Below, in pieces: positions 13,722-18,250 of a stretch of 18,250 nt of DNA. This DNA is from an uncultured Clostridia bacterium (GTDB taxonomy: Bacteria; Bacillota; Clostridia; Oscillospirales; Oscillospiraceae), in the NCBI GenBank assembly GCA_945918815.1, contig CAMEIU010000018.1, positions 1-18,250 on the forward strand, read 5' to 3'. The translations under genes were made by a program, and so were the position numbers. The notes below the pieces were generated by a model. That model was not told the DNA's origin. It searched no databases and worked only from the letters and a program-made list of their open reading frames with translations. Every line of letters starts with the position of its first letter. Position 1 is the stretch's first letter.

Positions 13722-15104
13722 ATGAGTCACATGAAATTATTCGGAAGCAAGCGGTCCGGCTCCCGGCTGGCAAAGAACCGCCAGAAAATACAGGCGGCAG
13801 GCGGCGCCGCGCCGCAGCAGAGCCGCGCCGTGGCGGTACGGGAAGCGCCCAAGAAAAAGCGGCGCAATCCCCTGAAAGCGGTCGCCATCGTTCTGGGCTG
13901 CCTGCTGGTCATCGAGATTTTATATTTTACGGCGATTTTCTCCAACAACGCCTTTATTTCCAAATGGCGGACCATTTACATTGAGACCGCCATGGATACT
14001 CTGAGCCACAAGTGGCTGGCCACCGCCATCATCCCCGACGACATCATTCAGGAGGTCCTGGCCCAGCGCAGAACCGCCCTGGAAAAGCAGATTGGTCAGG
14101 CCTCCACCTGGACCAAGGAACCGGAGCCGGAAGAACCGGAACAGGACGATGGCCCCGTCCAGATCGACGCCGACGTCACCGTGGTCCCCGTGGAAACGGA
14201 GGAAGACCGGATCGCCCAGGCCCGGGAGGCCTTTTTTGAGCTGTTCTATGAGGTGGACGAGGCTTCTCTGGACGCCTATGTGAACGCCCATCCTGAGGTT
14301 CTGGACAACGGCTGGGACAACCTCTACATCAACGAAGCCGGTCTGGACGACGACGGCACGGACATTGAAACCATCTACGGCGAGCAAATCCTGGCCATCG
14401 ACGCGGCCAATCAGATCCTGCTTGTCCGGGTGGAGGGCTCCGGCTACATCGGCGTCCTGGCCGTGGCAAAGGACCCGGCCCGGCTGACGGTGCAGGTCTC
14501 CAGCCGCCTGGGCGTCACCGGAGAAACCGCCGGCGTCATTGCCGATGCCCACAACGGCGTTTTGTCCATGACCGGCAGCGGCTTCATCGATCCCGATGGC
14601 AACGGCAACGGCGGCATCCTGGCGGGCTACGCCATGTGCGACGGCACCGCCTATGGCACAGCCCACATGGGCTGGGGCTACAAGCGGCTGGAGCTCCATG
14701 AGGACAACCTTATGTACATCAAGGACGCCAGCGATCCCGTAGGCGAAGGCACCACCGACGCGGTGGAATTCCAGCCTGCGCTGATCATCGACGGCACCAT
14801 CGTGGTGGACTCCAACTGCGGCTGGACCGGCATTCAGCCTCGGGCCTGTATCGGCCAGTCGGACAAATACGAGATTCTGATGCTGGTCATTGAAGGCCGG
14901 ATGCCCTGGCGTTCCAACGGTACCCATGTGATTGAGTGTGCCGAGATCCTCAAGCGGCACGGCTGCATGCAGGCCATGAACCTGGACGGCGGCACCAGCG
15001 CGATCATGTGGTACGACGGAGAGTATGTGACCAAATGCTCCAACCAGAGCCTCCCCGAAGGCCGTCCCCTGCCGACGGCGTTCGTCTACGGCAGAAGCGA
15101 ATAA
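13722..15104 (+). CDS. Membrane-anchored NAGPA-type phosphodiester glycosidase domain protein, paralogue 1
   Basis: A 460-aa protein with a basic cytosolic N-terminus, one membrane helix (51-73), a conserved juxtamembrane block with HKWLATAIIP (96-105), an acidic Glu/Pro linker (~131-165) and an extracellular C-terminal domain (~200-457). That domain fits the NAGPA/DUF2233 phosphodiester glycosidase family: AHNGVLSMTGSGF, FQPALIIDG, IQPRACIGQ, LMLVIEGR, and the signature MNLDGGTSAIMWYDG (419-433). The animal member removes GlcNAc from a phosphodiester; the substrate of bacterial ones is mostly unknown, and a cell-envelope glycan phosphate is a guess. Start choice is open. AAAGGAG is only four bases before ATG 13722 but thirteen before ATG 13731, which is where paralogue 2 begins (MKLYGS against MKLFGS). 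It has its own promoter and terminator. Confidence 0.87.
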   Translation: MSHMKLFGSKRSGSRLAKNRQKIQAAGGAAPQQSRAVAVREAPKKKRRNPLKAVAIVLGCLLVIEILYFTAIFSNNAFISKWRTIYIETAMDTLSHKWLATAIIPDDIIQEVLAQRRTALEKQIGQASTWTKEPEPEEPEQDDGPVQIDADVTVVPVETEEDRIAQAREAFFELFYEVDEASLDAYVNAHPEVLDNGWDNLYINEAGLDDDGTDIETIYGEQILAIDAANQILLVRVEGSGYIGVLAVAKDPARLTVQVSSRLGVTGETAGVIADAHNGVLSMTGSGFIDPDGNGNGGILAGYAMCDGTAYGTAHMGWGYKRLELHEDNLMYIKDASDPVGEGTTDAVEFQPALIIDGTIVVDSNCGWTGIQPRACIGQSDKYEILMLVIEGRMPWRSNGTHVIECAEILKRHGCMQAMNLDGGTSAIMWYDGEYVTKCSNQSLPEGRPLPTAFVYGRSE

Positions 15105-15110
15105 GCATCG

Positions 15111-15146
15111 ACCCAAGGGCGTATGAAACCGCGCCCTTGGGTTTTT
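15111..15146 (+). terminator. Terminator of NAGPA paralogue 1
   Basis: An 11-bp perfect stem (ACCCAAGGGCG at 15111-15121 and CGCCCTTGGGT at 15132-15142) is followed by TTTTT. It starts seven bases after the stop codon and separates paralogue 1 from the other two. Confidence 0.9.
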
Positions 15147-15194
15147 GATTTGGAAAAGATGCCGCGAAATCGGGATTTGCAAGGCAATGGCGAT

Positions 15195-15262
15195 CTGTAG
15201 GGGCGGCCACACGGGGCCGCCCTTACAGCATTCTGGAAAGCGGGCAATTTTAGATCATTTTC
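15195..15262. repeat. Hairpin-plus-tail repeat, copy B
   Basis: CTGTAGGGGCGGCC (15195-15208) pairs with GGCCGCCCTTACAG (15215-15228) with one mismatch. The following tail (TTCTGGAAAGCGGGC, then ATTTTAGATCATTTTCC) aligns with the tail of the 12442-12508 copy. Confidence 0.7.
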
Positions 15263-15278
15263 CGAAGGAAAACACCTG

Positions 15279-15313
15279 CATTGTCCATTGTGCATTGTCA
15301 ATTGTCCATTGAT
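15279..15313. repeat. Heptameric tandem repeat
   Basis: Five consecutive 7-bp units: CATTGTC, CATTGTG, CATTGTC, AATTGTC, CATTGAT. The unit is AT-richer than its surroundings and recalls the short tandemly repeated heptamers known between genes of some bacteria. A single related word (ATTTGTCCATTAA) is seen at 12500-12512. Confidence 0.8.
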
Positions 15314-15414
15314 AAACAAATTCCAATTTCCCGGCAAAATATTTCTTTCGGGCTGCAACTTTTTCCGTTTTCCTTCGTCTATAGAGTAGAAGAAACGGAT
15401 AAGGAGCATTCCCT

Positions 15415-16716
15415 ATGAAACTATACGGAAGTACCGGCGGGAGCAGGCTGGCGAAGGGGCGGGCCGCGGCGCGGCGGCGGAATCCCTTCAAGCCCTTGGC
15501 CGCCGTTCTCTGCTGTCTGCTGGCCGTGGAAGTCTTGTATTTCACCGCCGTCTATTCCAGCAACAGCTTCATCACCAAGTGGAGGAACATCTACATCTCC
15601 ACCGCCATGGACACCATGTCCCACCAATGGCTGGCAACGGCCTTTATTCCCGGCGACGTGATCCAGGGGGTCATGGACAAACGGCAGGCCTCCATGGACG
15701 CCCAGAAGGGTCTCAGTTCCGGCTGGACCAAGACACCGGAAGCCACGGAGCCGGAACCGGATACCAAACCCACGGAAATCCCTGCCCAAGTGACAGAAGT
15801 CCCCGTCCAGACGGAGGAAGAACAGGAGGCTCAGGCCAGGGCGTCTTTCTTTGAACTGTTTTACGAGGTGGACGAGACCTCCATGGACGCCTATCTGAAC
15901 GCCCATCCCGAAGCGCTGGACAACGGATGGGATCGGATTTATATCAACGAAGCGGGGCTGGACGACAGCGGCACGGACATCGAAACCGTCCACGGCGAGC
16001 AGGTGCTTGCCATCGACGCGGTCAACCGGATTCTGCTGGTTCGGGTGGAAGGCTCCGGCTGGCGGGGTGTGCTGGCCGTGGCGAAGGATCCGTCCCGGCT
16101 GTCTTTGCAGCCATCCTCTCAGCTAGGCGTCGTCGGCAAGACCGCCGCCGCCATCGCCGAGGCCCATAACGGCGTCCTGGCCATGACCGGCAGCGGCTTT
16201 GACGATCCCAACGGCAATGGCAACGGCGGCCTGCTGCTGGGCTACGCCATGTGCAACGGCAAAGCCCTGGGCAATCACTCCACTATCCAGGGCGCAAAGC
16301 GGTTGGAGCTGCATGAGGACGATCTTCTGTATATCTACGATGCCTCGGACCCCGTGGGCGACGGCTGCACTGACGCGGTGGAGTGGCAGCCTGCCCTGGT
16401 GGTAGACGGCCAGGACGTGGTGCCCTGGGGCTACGACGGCATCCATCCCCGGGCCTGCATCGGCCAGACGGACAAGTATGAAATCCTGATGCTGGTCATT
16501 GAAGGCCGCTTGTATGCCAAGGGCATTCTGGGTACCGATCTCTACACCTGCGCGGACATTCTGCTCCGGCACAACTGCATGCAGGCCATGAGCGTAGACG
16601 GCGGCGCCAGCGCCATGCTCTGGTACGACGGCGAGCCGGTGATTCAGTGCTCCAACGGCAGCCGGGACGGCCGCCCCCTGCCCACGGCCTTTGTGTATGG
16701 CAGAAGCGAAGAATAA
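15415..16716 (+). CDS. Membrane-anchored NAGPA-type domain protein, paralogue 2
   Basis: A 433-aa close paralogue of the preceding gene: basic N-terminus, membrane helix (~26-46), juxtamembrane HQWLATAFIP, a Pro/Thr/Glu linker (PEATEPEPDTKPTEIPAQVT) and the NAGPA/DUF2233 domain with AHNGVLAMTGSGF, IHPRACIGQ and LMLVIEGR. The signature reads MSVDGGASAMLWYDG where paralogues 1 and 3 have MNLDGG(T/N)SAI, so one conserved Asn-Leu pair is changed and its activity may differ. The start ATG 15415 follows AAGGAG by eight bases. I found no clear sigma-A promoter in the repeat-rich gap before it. It ends 12 bp before paralogue 3, whose Shine-Dalgarno overlaps its stop region, so the two are co-transcribed. 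Confidence 0.88.
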   Translation: MKLYGSTGGSRLAKGRAAARRRNPFKPLAAVLCCLLAVEVLYFTAVYSSNSFITKWRNIYISTAMDTMSHQWLATAFIPGDVIQGVMDKRQASMDAQKGLSSGWTKTPEATEPEPDTKPTEIPAQVTEVPVQTEEEQEAQARASFFELFYEVDETSMDAYLNAHPEALDNGWDRIYINEAGLDDSGTDIETVHGEQVLAIDAVNRILLVRVEGSGWRGVLAVAKDPSRLSLQPSSQLGVVGKTAAAIAEAHNGVLAMTGSGFDDPNGNGNGGLLLGYAMCNGKALGNHSTIQGAKRLELHEDDLLYIYDASDPVGDGCTDAVEWQPALVVDGQDVVPWGYDGIHPRACIGQTDKYEILMLVIEGRLYAKGILGTDLYTCADILLRHNCMQAMSVDGGASAMLWYDGEPVIQCSNGSRDGRPLPTAFVYGRSEE

Positions 16717-16728
16717 GGAGGTTCCCAC

Positions 16729-17880
16729 TTGAAGCGGCGGTGGAAATGGCTGGGCTTTCTGGCCTGCGTTCTGGCGGTTCTCTATCTGGCGGCGGTTTAC
16801 GCGCCGCTGCCCTGGATTGTCCGTATGCGGGACGCCTATCTCTCCACAGCCCTGGGGACCCAGAATCACCAATGGCTGGCGACGGCTCTGCTGCCGAAGT
16901 CTGTCGTGCAGGAGGCTGTGGACCGGCGGCAGGCAGCCATGGAGGCTCAAGCCGGGCTCCGGTCCCAGTGGCCGGTGCGGCCAACGGCCCGGACGCCGGT
17001 TGAGGTCTGGGACCGGGAGAGCTTTTTGGCATTGTTTTCGGAGATCAAGCCAAGCTCCCTGGATGCCTGGCTTCGCAGCCATCCCGAAGCCCTGGCCCAG
17101 GGCTGGAGCCAGCTGACCGTCAACGAATCCGGTCTCAACGACCGCGGAACGGAGATTCGGACCGTCTGCGGAGAGCAGGTTCTGGCCGTGGACGTACCCA
17201 ACCGGCTGCTTCTGGTGCGGGTGGAGGGCAGCGGATGGCGGGGCGTTCTGGCCGTGGCGAAGGACCCGTCGCGGCTGTCCATTCAGGCCTCCTCCCTGCT
17301 GGGCGTCACAGGCGAAACTGCAGGGGAAATCGCCCGGGCCCAAAACGGCGTGCTGGCCATGACGTGCAGCGGCTTTGAGGACGAGGACGGCGGAACGCTG
17401 GCAGGCTGGGCCATGTGCGGCGGAACGGCCTATGGAGACGCCCACCTGCCGGAGGGCAACAAACGGCTGGAGCTAAGGCAGGACGATCTGTTCTATATCT
17501 GCGACAGCAGCGACCCGGTCGCCGCTGACTGCACCGACGCGGTGGAGTTCCATCCGGCTCTGATCGTGGACGGCGAGACCGTGGTGGATTCCACCTGGTC
17601 CGGCCTCCAGCCCCGGGTCTGTATCGGACAGACGGACCGGGGCGAGATTCTCATGCTGGTGATTGAGGGCCGCATCCCCAGCCAGGGCCTTCTGGGTGCG
17701 GACCTGCCTGCCTGCGCCGCCCTTTTGCAGCGGCACAGCTGCATGCAGGCCATGAACCTGGACGGCGGCAACAGCGCGATCCTCTGGTACAACGGAGAAC
17801 CTGTGACCCAATGCGCCGATGCCAAGCATCCGGAAGGCAGGAAGCTGCCCACGGCGTTTGTGTATGGCATAAGCGAATAA
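16729..17880 (+). CDS. Membrane-anchored NAGPA-type domain protein, paralogue 3 (shortest)
   Basis: A 383-aa member of the same trio. It has a very short cytosolic tail (MKRRWKW), a membrane helix (~8-25), juxtamembrane HQWLATALLP, almost no linker, and the NAGPA/DUF2233 domain: AQNGVLAMTCSGF, FHPALIVDG, LQPRVCIGQ, LMLVIEGR, MNLDGGNSAILWYNG. It lacks the GNGNG loop present after the first motif in the other two. Its start is TTG 16729, seven bases after AAGGAGG; that Shine-Dalgarno begins in the TAA stop of paralogue 2. This spacing argues for translational coupling. A shared two-gene transcript ends at the terminator 17879-17917. Confidence 0.88.
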   Translation: MKRRWKWLGFLACVLAVLYLAAVYAPLPWIVRMRDAYLSTALGTQNHQWLATALLPKSVVQEAVDRRQAAMEAQAGLRSQWPVRPTARTPVEVWDRESFLALFSEIKPSSLDAWLRSHPEALAQGWSQLTVNESGLNDRGTEIRTVCGEQVLAVDVPNRLLLVRVEGSGWRGVLAVAKDPSRLSIQASSLLGVTGETAGEIARAQNGVLAMTCSGFEDEDGGTLAGWAMCGGTAYGDAHLPEGNKRLELRQDDLFYICDSSDPVAADCTDAVEFHPALIVDGETVVDSTWSGLQPRVCIGQTDRGEILMLVIEGRIPSQGLLGADLPACAALLQRHSCMQAMNLDGGNSAILWYNGEPVTQCADAKHPEGRKLPTAFVYGISE

Positions 17881-17917
17881 AAGCAAGGACGCAAAACGCG
17901 TCCCTGCTTTTATTTTT
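17879..17917. terminator. Terminator after the NAGPA cluster, possibly bidirectional
   Basis: AAAAGCAAGGACGC (17879-17892) pairs with GCGTCCCTGCTTTT (17898-17911) with one mismatch, and a T-rich tail follows. The A-run and T-run at the two ends let it serve both the + strand genes and the leftward hppA gene, whose stop is 53 bp away. Confidence 0.85.
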
Positions 17918-17969
17918 TGTGGAACGAAACGGGAAAATGGGATTTGTCGAGTGTCTGGATAAACCGGTC

Positions 17970-18250
17970 TCAGAATAGTTTTGCCAGGAGGGAGGCAAGG
18001 TTATATTGGGCGAAGACAGGGACGGCCACCAGGGATACAGTTGACATAATCTTGATGAAAATATCCAGGCAGGGGCCGACGGTGTCTTTCAGGGGGTCGC
18101 CGACGGTGTCTCCCACCACGGCGGCATCGTGGACAGGGGTGCCCTTCCCTGCTCCCTCCACGCCGCCGGATTCGATGTACTTTTTACCGTTGTCCCATGC
18201 GCCGCCGGCGTTGCCGCTGAAGATGGCAATCATGATGGCGCTGAGGGTAG
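17970..18250 (-). CDS. hppA: Membrane-bound pyrophosphatase, C-terminal part (cut by window edge)
   Basis: The gene reads leftward and enters from beyond the right edge; 93 codons are visible. They show the conserved end of H+/Na+-translocating pyrophosphatases, integral membrane pumps that couple pyrophosphate hydrolysis to ion export: SGNAGGAWDNGKKYIESG, then VHDAAVVGDTVGDPLKDTVG with the acidic metal/pyrophosphate-binding loop, then a final membrane helix around IMSTVSLVAVPVFAQYN. The internal ATGs here are not the start, because the family is ~650-700 aa and the frame stays open to the edge. The ion specificity and K+ dependence are set by residues outside the window. Confidence 0.95.
   Translation of the reverse strand, partial: TLSAIMIAIFSGNAGGAWDNGKKYIESGGVEGAGKGTPVHDAAVVGDTVGDPLKDTVGPCLDIFIKIMSTVSLVAVPVFAQYNLASLLAKLF

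Larger units (their letters stand above)
15167..15329. mobile_element. Small TIR-bounded intergenic element
   Basis: This block fills most of the 310-bp gap between paralogues 1 and 2 and encodes nothing. It is bounded by AAATCGGGATTTG (15167-15179) and CAAATTCCAATTT (15317-15329), imperfect inverted repeats of the same kind as those bounding 3750-3994. Inside are a 14-bp hairpin (15195-15228, one mismatch), a tail shared with 12469-12508, and a run of 7-bp units at 15279-15313. Confidence 0.55.

Noticed and set aside
15309..15340. TTGATA followed by CAAAAT as a promoter for NAGPA paralogue 2.
   Set aside because: The spacer is 20 bp and both boxes fall in repeat sequence; the nearer TATAGA at 15380-15385 lacks a -35. 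No promoter is called there.
13722..17880. Regular repetition of similar ~1.3-kb units, considered as a repeat array or assembly artefact.
   Set aside because: The three genes differ in length, linker and motifs throughout, so they are diverged paralogues, not duplicated reads.

Overview
The window looks like chromosome from a GC-rich, spore-forming gut Firmicute, most likely Clostridia of the Oscillospiraceae type. The grounds are spoIIR, a membrane pyrophosphatase, Shine-Dalgarno starts (GGAGG-like, with GTG and TTG in use), sigma-A-like promoters with extended -10 boxes, and many GC-rich hairpin repeats between genes. I saw no rRNA, tRNA, CRISPR array or intact mobile element. The organism is inferred from style and gene content only.

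Left edge (1-1416): a mosaic of gene pieces. It holds the catalytic-Asp portion of an IS5-type transposase, a truncated protein of unknown function, the antisense start of a RhuM-like gene with its own -10 box and Shine-Dalgarno, and then the C-terminal ~120 residues of a PTS EIIA domain. The last three happen to be joined in one open frame (148-1416). Ordinary chromosome seems to resume near 1031, so this looks like the scarred end of an accessory region. A strong hairpin closes it at 1502-1548.

Housekeeping block (1551-7948): a Cof-type HAD phosphatase (+) with a clear promoter faces a leftward cluster read from 7488 down to 2485. In transcription order that cluster is an archaeal-type independent phosphoglycerate mutase homologue, a DUF1015 protein, ispE (4-bp overlap with DUF1015), spoIIR and a GNAT acetyltransferase. 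spoIIR is set apart by a 245-bp MITE-like element and by a candidate sigma-F promoter of its own. A small DUF378 membrane protein lies between two copies of a 90-bp repeat.

Signalling and envelope block (8192-17917): two single-pass membrane proteins are divergently transcribed from a 194-bp intergene with back-to-back promoters. One is a zinc-ribbon protein with three extracellular Ig-like modules (-). The other is a Ser/Thr kinase with an extracellular FN3-like region (+). Next come a leftward PfkB-family sugar kinase and three tandem paralogues of a membrane-anchored NAGPA-type (phosphodiester glycosidase) protein. The first paralogue has its own promoter and terminator; the other two form a tight pair ending at a strong terminator. 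The window closes with the C-terminal end of a leftward membrane pyrophosphatase (hppA).

I did not find a defined new defence or biosynthetic system. The most promising leads are the divergent kinase/Ig-protein pair, the NAGPA triplication, the layered TIR-bounded intergenic repeats, and the mosaic scar at the left edge.
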